A DNA stretch of 64,000 nt, from the NCBI GenBank assembly GCA_021151605.1, contig JAGKWZ010000004.1:5505-69504 (forward strand), given 5' to 3'. Made by a program: the position numbers and the translations under genes. The notes under the pieces were generated by a model that did not search any database, was not told the DNA's origin, and worked only from the letters and a program-made list of their open reading frames with translations. The DNA comes from Verrucomicrobiaceae bacterium. GTDB taxonomy: Bacteria > Verrucomicrobiota > Verrucomicrobiia > Verrucomicrobiales > Verrucomicrobiaceae. Position 1 is the first letter of the stretch. Each line of letters begins with the position of its first letter. Shown here one piece after another: positions 25,268-34,474 of this stretch.

Positions 25268-26542
25268 ATGAAGCCCATGAAACGCCGCTCCTTCCTCACT
25301 TCCGCCGCCGCCTTCGGCGCAGCGCCTCTGTTTGCCAACAACACGCCCGTCCACACACCGAAGGGTAAGGCGGAGCATTGTATCTTCATCTGGCTCGGTG
25401 GTGGGATGGCGCAGATCGACACCTTTGACCCGAAGAAGCTAGGCGATAACAAGAGCAAACAGAAGATCGCCGGCTCCATGTACAAGAGCATCGATACCTC
25501 GGTGCCAGGCGTGCAACTGACGGAGCACCTGAGCCGCACGGCAAAGGTGATGGAGCACGTGACGGTGATGCGAACGGTGAATCATGCCGTTATCGACGAG
25601 CATGCCTTTGCGACGAACATCGTTCATACCGGGCGCATGATCTCCGGCAATGTGGTGTATCCAAGCATCGGTTCGATCATCGCGCATGAGCGCGGCGCGG
25701 CGAACCCTGATGTGCCGCCTTACATCTTGATCGGCTATCCGAATGTGAGCCGTGGCCCGGGCTTCCTCGGCGCAAAGTCTGGCTATGTTTACCTCACGGA
25801 CACGAACACTGGCCCCTCCGGCTTCACGCGGCCTGATTTCGTGGATGAAAAACGTGCCAGCACGCGTGCGAAGCTGCTGCAGCCGCTGATGGAGCGCTCG
25901 CCGAAGGACTCGGCCATCGCCGACTACCAGACGGCTCAGGCCCAGGCCCTGAAGCTCTCCGGGCCTCAGTTCATGAAGCATTTCAATCTCAAGCAGGAGT
26001 CTGCGGACCTGCGCAACGACTACGGTGGCGAGTTCGGCCAGCGTTGCCTGCTGGCGCGTCGTCTGGTTCAGGCTGGTGTGCGCTTCATCGAGGTTTCTCA
26101 TAACCTCAACTTCATGAACGGCACTGGCTGGGACATTCACAATGAAGGCAGCGCCAATCAGCACCTGCTTATCCAGGAGCTGGACACCGCGCTCGCCGCG
26201 CTCATCCGCGATCTTAAGACCCAGAAGCTTCTCGACAAGACCCTGATCGTGGTCGGCACCGAATTCGGCCGCCCTCCGGAGTTCGATGGTCGCGGCGGAC
26301 GTGGCCACCAGGGCACGACGTTCTCCATGGTGCTCGCCGGTGGCGGCTTGAAGCACTGCGGCGCGTATGGCGTCAGCGATGAACTCTCCAAAAAGCCCGT
26401 CGAGAATCCTGTGCCACTGGTCGATTTCCACGCCACCATCCACGCAGCGATGGGCATTGATCCAAGCAAAGAACTCATGGACGGCACGCGCCCTGTGCCG
26501 ATCACCGATGGCGGCAAAGCCGTGGCGGCATTGTTTGGCTGA
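25268..26542 (+). CDS. DUF1501 protein with Tat-like signal
   Basis: A 424-residue protein beginning [20 protein letters not shown], a Tat-type signal. Family motifs are [45 protein letters not shown] and [20 protein letters not shown]. It differs from the DUF1501 proteins at 7249 and 63495 in having a shorter middle region. The reaction is unknown. The expected DUF1549/DUF1553 partner is not adjacent; the closest is convergent at 29229-32258. A tandem repeat begins 21 bases after its stop. Confidence 0.92.
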   Translation: MKPMKRRSFLTSAAAFGAAPLFANNTPVHTPKGKAEHCIFIWLGGGMAQIDTFDPKKLGDNKSKQKIAGSMYKSIDTSVPGVQLTEHLSRTAKVMEHVTVMRTVNHAVIDEHAFATNIVHTGRMISGNVVYPSIGSIIAHERGAANPDVPPYILIGYPNVSRGPGFLGAKSGYVYLTDTNTGPSGFTRPDFVDEKRASTRAKLLQPLMERSPKDSAIADYQTAQAQALKLSGPQFMKHFNLKQESADLRNDYGGEFGQRCLLARRLVQAGVRFIEVSHNLNFMNGTGWDIHNEGSANQHLLIQELDTALAALIRDLKTQKLLDKTLIVVGTEFGRPPEFDGRGGRGHQGTTFSMVLAGGGLKHCGAYGVSDELSKKPVENPVPLVDFHATIHAAMGIDPSKELMDGTRPVPITDGGKAVAALFG

Positions 26543-26910
26543 TTCCCCTGCCCCTTCCGCTCTGTCGGCGACCGTTTCTAGCGTGCAAAAGACCCCTCCC
26601 GAGATATCGGCGGCACCCTTTTGCATGCAAAAGCCCTCTCCTGGCGTGTCGGCGGCACCATTTTGCATGCAAAAGCCCTCTCCCGGCGTGTCGGCGGCAC
26701 CCTTTTGCACGCAAAAGCCCTTGGAAGACGCTTGGGCTGCTTTTTGTCCCCTTCCCTGCCCAAGCCGGGAAGGATAAGGGCGCTGGAAAAGGTTTCACCT
26801 GCGGCAGCATGTGATGGATTTGGTCAAGTAGCGCAGATTCGGGTCTGGCCGTGTTCTGTGCGCGAGTCGTCTGGGGTTGATCCATTCCCACGTCACGCTA
26901 ACGGAGGCAC
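26543..26910. other. Intergenic region holding the 42-bp tandem repeat
   Basis: 368 bases between the DUF1501 gene and pyrC. The first half holds the repeat array. After it, a 7-bp inverted repeat (CCTTCCC at 26750-26756, GGGAAGG at 26767-26773) has a 10-base loop but no following T-run. The remaining 137 bases before pyrC show nothing recognisable, though the pyrC promoter should be there. Confidence 0.6.
26563..26720. repeat. 42-bp tandem repeat with GCATGC palindrome in each unit
   Basis: Units start at 26563, 26605, 26647 and 26689. Units 2 and 3 are nearly identical and differ at only a few bases (first unit diverged, last unit decaying after about 32 bases). Each contains GTCGGCGGCACC-like sequence followed by a palindrome: CTTTTGCATGCAAAAG (26618-26633), ATTTTGCATGCAAAAG (26660-26675), CTTTTGCACGCAAAAG (26702-26717). 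The first copy keeps only the right half. 42 bp equals four helical turns, so all palindromes face the same side of the DNA. Confidence 0.85.
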
Positions 26911-28005
26911 ATGACCCTCACGCTTCCCAAGTGGTTCGATCTTCACACGCACTTCCGCCAAGGCCCGGCGATGGCTTCCTATATCCAGGCGCATCTCGAC
27001 ATGGACTGTGCAGGCGCTTTGGCGATGCCAAACACGCAGCCGCCTGTGTCGCGGGTCTCGGGTGCGGCACAAAGCGATGGCTGGAGCATCGAGAGCTACT
27101 CGGCAGACTTGCGGTCGGCAGGTGCGGCGGGTTTTGAGCAGCTCATCGTGCCGCTGTACCTCACACGGCAGACCACGGCGGCGATGATCCACGAAGGGGC
27201 GGCCTCAGGCTTGCTGCGCGCATGCAAATACTACCCACCTCATGGCACGACGAACGCCGAGCATGGCATGCCAATGGATGATCTCATTGGCGGCGAGGTG
27301 CTGCGGGCGATGGAGGAGTGCGGCATCGTGCTCTGCATTCACGGCGAGCAACATGCACTCAGCGGACCGGATTACATCGACGCGCAGCAGAATGCGGAGA
27401 CGAGGTTCTACTCCGAGCGTATGCCGCGCCTCCTCGCAGCACATCCGAAACTGCGCATCGTGTGCGAGCACATCACCACACGCACAGCGGCGGAGTTTGT
27501 GACCTCAGCGCCGGAGCACGTCGGGGCAACGATCACGCCGCAGCATCTGCTCTACACTCTGGGGCATTTGATTCAGGGGCTGAAATATCATCTCTACTGC
27601 CTGCCCATCGTGAAGTTTCAGGATGATCGCGCCGCATTGCATGCGGCGGTGTCAAAAGCAGGTCAAACGAAGTTCTTCGCTGGCACCGACAGCGCTCCCC
27701 ACACCACCAAGGCAACGGCCTGCGGCTGTGCGGCAGGTTGCTTCACTGGCGGCTGTGCGCCGCAGCTTTACGCGATGGCGTTTGAAGACGCGGGTGTCGA
27801 TCTGGCCACGGAGGACGGCCAGGCGTTGTTTGAGCGCTTCCTGAGCCTGAACGGCACGGCCTTCTATGGCTTCCCCGCCTCGAAACAGACGTTTCAGATG
27901 GAAAAGGCTCCATCAAGCTCCGCGCTCCTCGAGACGCCCGCTGGCAGTATCACGCCGTTGCCGCTGGGCATGGGCCTTGAGATGACCTGGCGGATCATCG
28001 GGTAA
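26911..28005 (+). CDS. pyrC: Dihydroorotase, PyrC (class II) type
   Basis: Catalyses ring closure of carbamoyl aspartate to dihydroorotate in pyrimidine synthesis; 364 residues, cytoplasmic. Binuclear zinc-site motifs are all visible: DLHTHFRQG near the N-terminus, the carboxylated lysine K106 in CKYYPPHGTTNAEHG, CIHGEQ, CEHITTRTAAEFV, TITPQHLLY, and the closing GTDSAPHTTKA followed by CGCAAGCFTGG. These match E. coli PyrC rather than the class I enzymes. It appears to be a single gene; a serine hydrolase follows 57 bases later. Confidence 0.95.
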   Translation: MTLTLPKWFDLHTHFRQGPAMASYIQAHLDMDCAGALAMPNTQPPVSRVSGAAQSDGWSIESYSADLRSAGAAGFEQLIVPLYLTRQTTAAMIHEGAASGLLRACKYYPPHGTTNAEHGMPMDDLIGGEVLRAMEECGIVLCIHGEQHALSGPDYIDAQQNAETRFYSERMPRLLAAHPKLRIVCEHITTRTAAEFVTSAPEHVGATITPQHLLYTLGHLIQGLKYHLYCLPIVKFQDDRAALHAAVSKAGQTKFFAGTDSAPHTTKATACGCAAGCFTGGCAPQLYAMAFEDAGVDLATEDGQALFERFLSLNGTAFYGFPASKQTFQMEKAPSSSALLETPAGSITPLPLGMGLEMTWRIIG

Positions 28006-28062
28006 GTGAGTTGCTAGCCCGCTGCTCTGAGTGCGTTCATTCATCTGATACAGCCTTCCCTC

Positions 28063-29175
28063 ATGAAGATTCCATCCCCGATCCACCTTGTCGTCCTTTC
28101 GCTCCTTGCGGCCTCTATTTGGCAGACTCATGCCGCTGATCAGGCGCTGCCACGCAGCACGCCAGAGGCACAGGGGATTTCGTCGGCGGCGATCCGTGAC
28201 TTTATCGAAACAGCGGACAAGGAGATCCACACGCTGCATAGCTTCATGCTGGTGAGACATGGGCAGGTGGTCGCAGAAGCGTGGTGGAAGCCCGAGTCGG
28301 CGGACAAAAATCATGTCATGTGGTCGCTAAGCAAGAGCTTCACCTCGACAGCCGTCGGGCTGGCGGCTGAGGAAGGAAAGCTAAGCCTGGAAGATCCCGT
28401 TTTGAAATTCTTCCAAGACGAGTCCCCTGCAGCACCTAGCGAAAACCTGAAGGCGATGCGTGTCCGCGACCTGCTTTCGATGAGCGGTGGGCATGATGTG
28501 GAGCCGAAGTTTAACTTCACAAATGGCCCTTCGGTGAAGGGCTTCCTGGCACATCCAGTGGTTCATAAACCGGGCACTTGGTTTCGCTACAACACACCTG
28601 GCAGCTACATGCTTTCCGCCATCGTCACAAAGGCCACAGGCAAGACGGTGCTCGAGTATTTGAAGCCCCGGCTGTTTGAGCCGCTCGGCATTGAGAACCC
28701 AGAGTGGAGCACATCTGCGGAGGGCTACAGCCTGGGTGGTTACGGGCTGTTCATCCGCACGGAAGACATCGCTAAATTCGGCCAGCTTTATTTGCAAAAA
28801 GGCAAGTGGCACGGCCAACAGCTATTACCGGAAAAGTGGGTCGAGCAGGCCACCGCAAAGCATGTGGAAAACAGCCAGGCTCCGAGCGCCAAAACCATAG
28901 ACTGGCAGCAGGGGTACGGCTTTCAATTCTGGCGCTGCCAGCACAATGCTTATCGTGGTGATGGCCGTGACGGACAAATTTGCCTCGTCATACCTGAACA
29001 CGACGCCGTGGTCGCCATCACCGCGCAGACGGGCCAGATGCAGACTGAGCTGGACCTTGTCTGGAGCAAGCTCTTGCCTGCCTTCCGCACAGAGCCTCTG
29101 GCCGCCGCCCCAGCCGAAAATGAAAAGCTCAATCAGGCGGCGGCAAACCTCTCGGCCCATCCCGCCAAGAAGTAG
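28063..29175 (+). CDS. Secreted serine hydrolase of the class C beta-lactamase fold
   Basis: A 370-residue protein with a signal peptide ending near QTHAADQ. The SxxK motif is SLSK (S88, K91) in MWSLSKSFTST, and the second motif Tyr is Y176 in FRYNTPGSYMLS. The third motif is weak; the region GYGFQFWRC to AITAQTGQM takes its place. The family (PF00144) includes esterases, D-aminopeptidases and penicillin-binding-like enzymes, and nothing here singles out antibiotic resistance. The C-terminus is Ala-rich. It is convergent with the DUF1549/DUF1553 gene downstream. Confidence 0.88.
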   Translation: MKIPSPIHLVVLSLLAASIWQTHAADQALPRSTPEAQGISSAAIRDFIETADKEIHTLHSFMLVRHGQVVAEAWWKPESADKNHVMWSLSKSFTSTAVGLAAEEGKLSLEDPVLKFFQDESPAAPSENLKAMRVRDLLSMSGGHDVEPKFNFTNGPSVKGFLAHPVVHKPGTWFRYNTPGSYMLSAIVTKATGKTVLEYLKPRLFEPLGIENPEWSTSAEGYSLGGYGLFIRTEDIAKFGQLYLQKGKWHGQQLLPEKWVEQATAKHVENSQAPSAKTIDWQQGYGFQFWRCQHNAYRGDGRDGQICLVIPEHDAVVAITAQTGQMQTELDLVWSKLLPAFRTEPLAAAPAENEKLNQAAANLSAHPAKK

Positions 29176-29228
29176 CTAGCAGCCGAGGACCACAGACCTG
29201 GAGAAGCGACCATGGATGGATGGGTGCA

Positions 29229-32200
29229 TCACGGATGAGTGATCGCCTCATCGAGGTTTAGCACCGCACGGCAAACTGCAATCCACAGCGCTTCACCATC
29301 GAGTTTTTCGGCACGATGTTTGGCGAGGAAGGTTTTGAGCATGGTCAGTTCGTCGGATCCGGGAGGACGGGTGAGGCAGCGGCGGAAGGTGTTGGTGAGG
29401 CGGGAGTCGTCGTCCTGGCTCTCAGCGATGACATTCCTGGCCATGGCCGCCGCAGCTTCCATGAACATCTGGTCGTTGAGGAGCGTGAGAGCTTGCAGAG
29501 GGCTGTTGGAGACATCGCGCTTGGCGAGGCAAGCTTCTCCGGTGGGCGCGTCGAAGGTGGTTGCCATGGCGAAGGGCGCAGTGCGCTTGATGAAGGTGTA
29601 GAGGCTGCGGCGGTAGCGGTCTTCTCCCTCGCTGGTCTTCCACTCAAATTTGCCGTAGGTGCCCTCGGAGGTGATGCTGGCAGGCTGCGGCGGATACACG
29701 CCGGGGCCACCCATTTTCGGAGACAAAACACCTGCGGCTTTTAGCGCGGCATCGCGGATGATTTCGGCATCAAGGCGGAACCGTGCACCGCGACCGAGCA
29801 TGATGTTTTCGGGGTCCGCTTGTAGTTCGGGCTTTAGCCCGTCTGAACGGCCTGAAGGCCGAACTACGAGCGAGCTCGCTTGCCGGTAGGTCTGCGACAT
29901 CACGATCAGCTTGTGCAGCTTCTTCAGGCTCCAGCCTTGCTTCACGAACTCGACGGCGAGCCAGTCGAGAAGCTCAGGGTGGCTCGGCGGCTCACTTTGA
30001 TAGCCAAAATCCTCCAGCGACTTCACGAGGCCGCGACCGAAGAAGGCCTGCCACTGGCGGTTCACCGTCACGCGGGCGGTGAGCGGGTTTTCGGGGCTGA
30101 AAAGCCACTTCGCGAAGGTCAGGCGGTTCGCGGGTGCGCTCTTCGGCAGTGAAGGTAGAAAGGCGGGCACGGCGGGAGGCACGGTTTCCTTCGGCTGGAG
30201 GTATTCACCGCGATGGTAGCGATTCGTGGGGCGCGGATTCGAGGCGGGACGCTCGCTCATGACCAGTGTAGGCTGACCTCGTGGCAAGTTCCTCCGCAGG
30301 GCAGCAAGTTGCGCTGCGGCTTGTTTCATTTCGGGTGCTGTTTCGAGAAAACGACGCAGGAGAATTCGCTGTTCGTGAGCCGCTAAAGCTTTGGCTGACT
30401 CGGGAGTGCCTATGCTCGGCTGATTCCCTTCAAATCTCCGCGCGAGGGTATTCTCGACATCAGCGGGATGCCCAGTAGCTGAGGCATGATTGCTGGTCGT
30501 CACAGAAAGGCGGAAGTGGCCGAGCGGGCAGGCGAAGTGCTTTTCGAAAAGCATCTTCAAATCGAAGCCATTCGTCAGATCGACGGGCTTCTCGAAATGA
30601 AACACGGCAGCGTGAGACTGGCCGTAGCCGCCGAGCACCTGCCAGCCGCTACTCATCTCGCCATCGAGCGAAGCCATGGCGTTGTTGGTCTTTTTGGCAG
30701 CGGCTTTGCGGGCAGCCTTCTTCGTCGGCTTCGCGGCGGTGGCAGCGTCATTGACCTTATCCTCCTCTTCCTCGTTGGTGGCTTCGGCTCTCGTGATTTT
30801 CACAGGCTGACCGTTTTGCGTGGCCTTTAACTCGCTAAGGAAGAAGCCGCCGATGGGGCCTTCATAATAAGTCAGGCCTGGTCCATCGTTCGGCAGGCTG
30901 GGATGGCTGGCGACCTCGAGTTTGAGGGCGGTGACGCCTTTGATCGGCGCTTTGAAGCTCAAATCATAGACATCGCTCTTCGAGATGTCGCCACTGCCGA
31001 GGATGAAGCCGTCGGGCTGCTCCTGCAGATGCGGCATGGTGGTCTTCATGGCCGTGGGGAGGATGATTTGCCAAGTCGAAGCCGCCTTTGATTCCTCGGC
31101 GATCCAGTTGGCAAACCGACTCTCCATCGCCGCAGTTCCACCGGGGAACTTCGATGGCAATGCCCGCTCCAGTTGCTCTATTTTGACCACGTTCGCATCC
31201 TGCTGAGCTTTGATCTCCGGCGTCGGGATGTAATAGGTCGGCTCGTCGGCGTTATTCAGCAGCGCCATGACGCTGTAATAGTCGGTGTGCAGGATGGGAT
31301 CGTATTTGTGCGTGTGGCACTGGCAGCAGTTCAGCGTGAGCCCCATCCAGGCCGTGCCGGTGACGCCGACGCGGTCCACCATGGCGTAAAAGCGATATTC
31401 GTTCGGATCAATGCCGCCTTCTTCGTTCAGCATCGTGTTCCGATGAAAGCCTGTGGCAATGATGTCCTCCGGCGTGGCATTGGGCAGCATGTCCCCGGCG
31501 AGCTGCTTAATGCTAAACTGGTCAAACGGCATGTCGTCGTTCAGCGCCTTCACCACCCAATCGCGATACGGCCAGATCTGACGCGGGCGATCCTTCTCAA
31601 ATCCGTTGGTGTCGGCGTAGCGGGCGAGGTCGAGCCAGCGACGCGCCCAACGCTCGCCGTAGTGTTTCGAGTTCAAAAGAGAGTCCACGAGCTTCCCATA
31701 AGCATTGGGCGCTTTGTCATTCACAAAGGCATCCGCTTCCGCAGGCGTGGGCGGCAGACCAATGAGATCGAGATACACACGGCGCACGAGCGTGTAGCGA
31801 TCCGCCTCGGGGGATGATTTCATGCCTTCCCTTTCGAGCCTCTCACGAATGAAGTGATCGATGCTGGCTTTTGCATCGGTGGCTTTGGGCGACGAATAGG
31901 CCCAGTGCGCCTCATACTTCGCTCCCTCGGCGATCCAGGCTTTGAGCGTGGCTTTGTCCTTTTCGGACAGGACTTTTTTCGTGTGCGGCGGCGGCATGAC
32001 CTCGTCCTCGTCAGTGGCGAGAATTCGTTTCACGACCTCACTGGCATCCGGCTTGCCGGGGACGATGGCGATCTCGCCGGACTTGCCTTTGCCGTAGGCA
32101 GAGTCGCTCAAATCGAGGCGAAGCTTGCCTTTGCGTCCGTGGTCGTCCATGCCGTGGCATGTAAAGCACTGCTGCGCCAGCACAGGGCGCACGTCGCGAT

Positions 32201-32258
32201 TAAAATCGACGGCCTGGGCAGACGCAGTGAGGAGCAAAAGAAAAAAGGGGCGTTTCAT
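29229..32258 (-). CDS. Cytochrome-c-like/DUF1549/DUF1553 secreted protein
   Basis: A 1009-residue protein with a signal peptide (MKRPFFLLLLTASAQA). The N-terminal planctomycete-type cytochrome c domain has CFTCH (31-35) and MPPPHTKKVLS. DUF1549 follows, with GLPPTPAEADAF, GERWARRWLDLARYADTNG and a second heme motif CCQCH (311-315). A middle region of about 300 residues looks beta-rich and includes a Lys/Ala stretch (KPTKKAARKAAAKK). DUF1553 starts near RLTFAKWLFSPENPLTARV. A palindromic element is read in frame after MSQTYRQASS. The family's reaction is unknown. No DUF1501 gene is adjacent. Confidence 0.92.
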   Translation of the reverse strand: MKRPFFLLLLTASAQAVDFNRDVRPVLAQQCFTCHGMDDHGRKGKLRLDLSDSAYGKGKSGEIAIVPGKPDASEVVKRILATDEDEVMPPPHTKKVLSEKDKATLKAWIAEGAKYEAHWAYSSPKATDAKASIDHFIRERLEREGMKSSPEADRYTLVRRVYLDLIGLPPTPAEADAFVNDKAPNAYGKLVDSLLNSKHYGERWARRWLDLARYADTNGFEKDRPRQIWPYRDWVVKALNDDMPFDQFSIKQLAGDMLPNATPEDIIATGFHRNTMLNEEGGIDPNEYRFYAMVDRVGVTGTAWMGLTLNCCQCHTHKYDPILHTDYYSVMALLNNADEPTYYIPTPEIKAQQDANVVKIEQLERALPSKFPGGTAAMESRFANWIAEESKAASTWQIILPTAMKTTMPHLQEQPDGFILGSGDISKSDVYDLSFKAPIKGVTALKLEVASHPSLPNDGPGLTYYEGPIGGFFLSELKATQNGQPVKITRAEATNEEEEDKVNDAATAAKPTKKAARKAAAKKTNNAMASLDGEMSSGWQVLGGYGQSHAAVFHFEKPVDLTNGFDLKMLFEKHFACPLGHFRLSVTTSNHASATGHPADVENTLARRFEGNQPSIGTPESAKALAAHEQRILLRRFLETAPEMKQAAAQLAALRRNLPRGQPTLVMSERPASNPRPTNRYHRGEYLQPKETVPPAVPAFLPSLPKSAPANRLTFAKWLFSPENPLTARVTVNRQWQAFFGRGLVKSLEDFGYQSEPPSHPELLDWLAVEFVKQGWSLKKLHKLIVMSQTYRQASSLVVRPSGRSDGLKPELQADPENIMLGRGARFRLDAEIIRDAALKAAGVLSPKMGGPGVYPPQPASITSEGTYGKFEWKTSEGEDRYRRSLYTFIKRTAPFAMATTFDAPTGEACLAKRDVSNSPLQALTLLNDQMFMEAAAAMARNVIAESQDDDSRLTNTFRRCLTRPPGSDELTMLKTFLAKHRAEKLDGEALWIAVCRAVLNLDEAITHP
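29822..29867 (-). repeat. Second copy of the in-frame palindromic element
   Basis: GTAGTTCGGGCTTTAGCCCG (29822-29841) and CGGCCTGAAGGCCGAACTAC (29848-29867) form an inverted repeat, and each arm is itself a short palindrome. On the coding strand it is read LVVRPSGRSDGLKPELQ, the same frame and place as in the gene at 1-1761. It is four codons shorter than that copy. Confidence 0.78.
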
Positions 32259-32431
32259 CTCTTCTCATAACGCCCCAAATTTGTCTTTTTCGCGACAGGA
32301 ACCTCTGGGCCGAGAAACTGGACAAATCCAAGGCACGAAATGCCAAACCAGGGAAGCAGGGCACAGTCTTGCGGCTTTTACTTGATGATTTGCAAGCATT
32401 TTGGCTAAGCCTCGTTCTCATGCTCCCCGTC

Positions 32432-33115
32432 ATGAAATTCGCCACAGCCAAACTTCTTCCACTGATCCTATTCTGCGCCACATGCAGTCACGCTGGGCCT
32501 GCCACCCCTCGTCCTAAACCCGAGCGATTTGCGGATGAGATTGCGGTCTTTGCCAAGCAGGAGCCAGAGAAGGGCGGCATCGTATTCACCGGTAGCTCCA
32601 GCATTCGCCGATGGATCACGCTGAAAGAGGACTTCCCTGGCCTGCCAGTATTGAATCGTGGCTTCGGCGGCAGTGTGGCCAATGACTTGATTGCCTATGC
32701 GGATACGGTCGTCCTCCGCCATCAGCCCAAAATCCTTGTTACCTACACAGGCAGTAATGACCTGAATGCCAAGCTAAGTGTGAAGGAAGCTTTCGAGGAC
32801 TATACAAGATTCCTGAACCTAGTTCATCAGCGCTTGCCGAACACTCGAGTGATCGTCACCTCCGTAAAGATCGCCCTGAAGCGCCTCACCCAGATCCCAA
32901 AGGTGCATGAACTGAATCAAAAACTCGCCAACTGGGCCAGTGGTAAAGACTGGGTGCGTTATGTGGACAGCACCAGCTACCTCGCCGATTCGAAAGGCAA
33001 GCCCATCCGCGAATACTATGTCGATGACCTCCTCCACCTCAGCCCGGCGGGCTATGCGAAATGGAAGGAAATCCTGACGCCCGTGCTGAAGGAAGAGTGG
33101 GCCAAGGTAAACTGA
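32432..33115 (+). CDS. Secreted SGNH/GDSL-type hydrolase
   Basis: The start at 32432 (MKFATAKLLPLILFCATCSHA) puts the signal peptide first and gives 227 residues. The SGNH blocks are visible: GIVFTGSSSIRRW with the nucleophilic Ser, NRGFGGSVANDL with the Gly, VTYTGSNDLNAK with the Asn, and DDLLHLSPAGYAKW with the Asp/His pair. Such enzymes are esterases or acylhydrolases, often acting on acetylated polysaccharide; the substrate here is unknown. It is divergent from the large DUF1549 gene and convergent with ppnP. Confidence 0.88.
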   Translation: MKFATAKLLPLILFCATCSHAGPATPRPKPERFADEIAVFAKQEPEKGGIVFTGSSSIRRWITLKEDFPGLPVLNRGFGGSVANDLIAYADTVVLRHQPKILVTYTGSNDLNAKLSVKEAFEDYTRFLNLVHQRLPNTRVIVTSVKIALKRLTQIPKVHELNQKLANWASGKDWVRYVDSTSYLADSKGKPIREYYVDDLLHLSPAGYAKWKEILTPVLKEEWAKVN

Positions 33116-33135
33116 GGGTGAGCCGGTCTAGAGGT

Positions 33136-33188
33136 CGTCAAGATGGTCAAAAGGCGACCCGTTGGCCCCCCTTTGACCCATCTTGACG
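33136..33188. terminator. Long hairpin between convergent genes
   Basis: CGTCAAGATGGTCAAAAGG (33136-33154) pairs with CCTTTGACCCATCTTGACG (33170-33188) with one bulge. It lies between the SGNH gene stop at 33115 and the ppnP stop at 33196, where a bidirectional terminator would be expected. T-tracts on both sides are weak. Confidence 0.6.
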
Positions 33189-33195
33189 TTACCGA

Positions 33196-33525
33196 TTAAT
33201 CAATAAACGAGCAGATATATTCACAGATTCCCTCTGCCACGGTGATGTCGAAGCCCGACTTCGCAGGCACATCAAAGTATTGCCCACCTGTGTAGGCCGT
33301 TGTTGCCTCGCTGCCATCCAGTTTCACCTCACAGGCACCTGCCACGATCTCCATCCGCTCTGCCTTGTCCGTGCCGAAGTGATAGCTGCCGGGATAGATC
33401 AGACCCAGGGTCTTCTTGCTGCTGTCAGCAAAAAGGATGCTGTGGCTGACCACCTTGCCATCAAAATAGACATTGGCTTTGGTGATGGCGGTGACGTTCT
33501 CGAATTGGGATGGAATAGCGGACAT
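33196..33525 (-). CDS. ppnP: Pyrimidine/purine nucleoside phosphorylase PpnP
   Basis: A 109-residue protein starting MSAIPSQFENV, close to the usual 95. It is a cupin-fold protein (former DUF1255, E. coli YaiE/PpnP): KANVYFDGKVVSHSILF, LGLIYPGSYHFGTDKAERME, GQYFDVPAKSGFDI and a final CEYICSFID follow the family line by line. PpnP phosphorolyses a range of nucleosides. A longer in-frame extension upstream runs antisense through the FKBP gene and was rejected. It is divergent from that gene with 117 bases between starts. Confidence 0.88.
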   Translation of the reverse strand: MSAIPSQFENVTAITKANVYFDGKVVSHSILFADSSKKTLGLIYPGSYHFGTDKAERMEIVAGACEVKLDGSEATTAYTGGQYFDVPAKSGFDITVAEGICEYICSFID

Positions 33526-33642
33526 AAGGGCGCGCATGGTGGCAAGACCCAGCGCCTGCTCAAGCCCGTTTCTGAGCCCGTATAACTGCCAGTTTCTTCG
33601 GTTGACCATTTCATACTTCACCCTGAGTCTCGCCGCCCGTTT

Positions 33643-34377
33643 ATGAAATTTAAATCCTGCCTCGTCATCGCTGCCCTTGCAGCCTCCACCACCCTGAACG
33701 CCCAAGAAGCCGTGAAACCTGCCGCCGCCGCCCCTGCCGCCCAGCCTGACATGGAAAAAGTCAGCTACTTCATCGGCCGCCAGATCGGTGGTAACTTCAA
33801 GCAGCAGAAAGTGGACATCAATGTCGATACCTTCGCCGCAGCCATCCGTGACGTCGTCGCAGGTAAGGAATCCAAATATCCCCAGGCTGAACTCGAAGCC
33901 GCCATGGGCGTCTTCGAAAAATACATGCAGAGCCGCATGGCCGAAATCCAGGCTGAGATGGCCAAGGAAGCCGCTGCCAAGTCCGTCGAAGCCAAGGCAG
34001 CCGGAGCCAAGTTCCTCGCTGACAACGCCAAGCGCGAAGGCGTGAAAACCACCGCCAGCGGTCTCCAGTATGAAATCATCAAGCCTGGCGACGGTGCCAA
34101 GCCCGTCCCGACTGACAAAGTGAACGTCCACTACCACGGCACCCTCACCAGCGGCAAAGTCTTCGATAGCTCCGTGCAGCGCGGTGAGCCCATCACCTTC
34201 GGCGTCCAGGAAGTCATCAAAGGCTGGACCGAAGGCCTCCAGCTCATGTCCGTCGGCTCGAAGTTCAAGTTCTTCATCCCTTCCGACCTCGCTTATGGTG
34301 ACAGCGGTGCAGGTGCTGACATTGGCCCAGGCGAGACCCTCATTTTCGAAGTCGAGCTTCTGAAGATCGAGAAGTAA
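33643..34377 (+). CDS. FKBP-type prolyl isomerase, FkpA/Mip-like
   Basis: A 244-residue periplasmic folding factor. A signal peptide ends near STTLNAQ and an Ala/Pro linker follows. The N-terminal helical dimerisation domain spans about residues 36-125 (KVSYFIGRQIGGNFKQQ; a long Ala/Glu/Lys helix). The FKBP domain follows: VNVHYHGTLTSGKVFDSS, VIKGWTEGLQLMSVGSKF, IPSDLAYGDSGAG and TLIFEVELLKIEK. The order matches Mip and FkpA. A strong terminator follows 23 bases after the stop. Confidence 0.93.
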   Translation: MKFKSCLVIAALAASTTLNAQEAVKPAAAAPAAQPDMEKVSYFIGRQIGGNFKQQKVDINVDTFAAAIRDVVAGKESKYPQAELEAAMGVFEKYMQSRMAEIQAEMAKEAAAKSVEAKAAGAKFLADNAKREGVKTTASGLQYEIIKPGDGAKPVPTDKVNVHYHGTLTSGKVFDSSVQRGEPITFGVQEVIKGWTEGLQLMSVGSKFKFFIPSDLAYGDSGAGADIGPGETLIFEVELLKIEK

Positions 34378-34400
34378 TCTATCTCACCACGCTTCCCCCA

Positions 34401-34436
34401 AACGGCTGCCAGGCGACTGGCAGCCGTTTTGATTTT
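34401..34436 (+). terminator. Intrinsic terminator after the FKBP gene
   Basis: A perfect 12-bp stem (AACGGCTGCCAG / CTGGCAGCCGTT, 34401-34412 and 34417-34428) with a GCGA tetraloop, followed by TTGATTTT. It separates the isomerase from the sulfatase pair. Confidence 0.93.
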
Positions 34437-34474
34437 CCGCAAGCTCCCGCAGCTCTCCCCGTTACCAACAACCC

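Noticed and set aside
25439..26710. A 423-residue minus-strand frame covering the DUF1501 gene and the 42-bp repeats, giving a 14-residue peptide repeat
   Set aside because: It is antisense to a well-supported gene, and the repeat stays open only because the unit length is a multiple of three. No start signal or domain was seen.
26563..26720. Possible CRISPR array
   Set aside because: Units are contiguous 42-bp copies without unique spacers, and no cas gene is in the window.
26750..26773. Inverted repeat after the tandem array considered as a terminator
   Set aside because: No T-run follows on either strand, so termination is not supported.
33526..34137. N-terminal extension of PpnP to 313 residues
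   Set aside because: It runs antisense through the FKBP gene; the known family length is met from the ATG at 33525.
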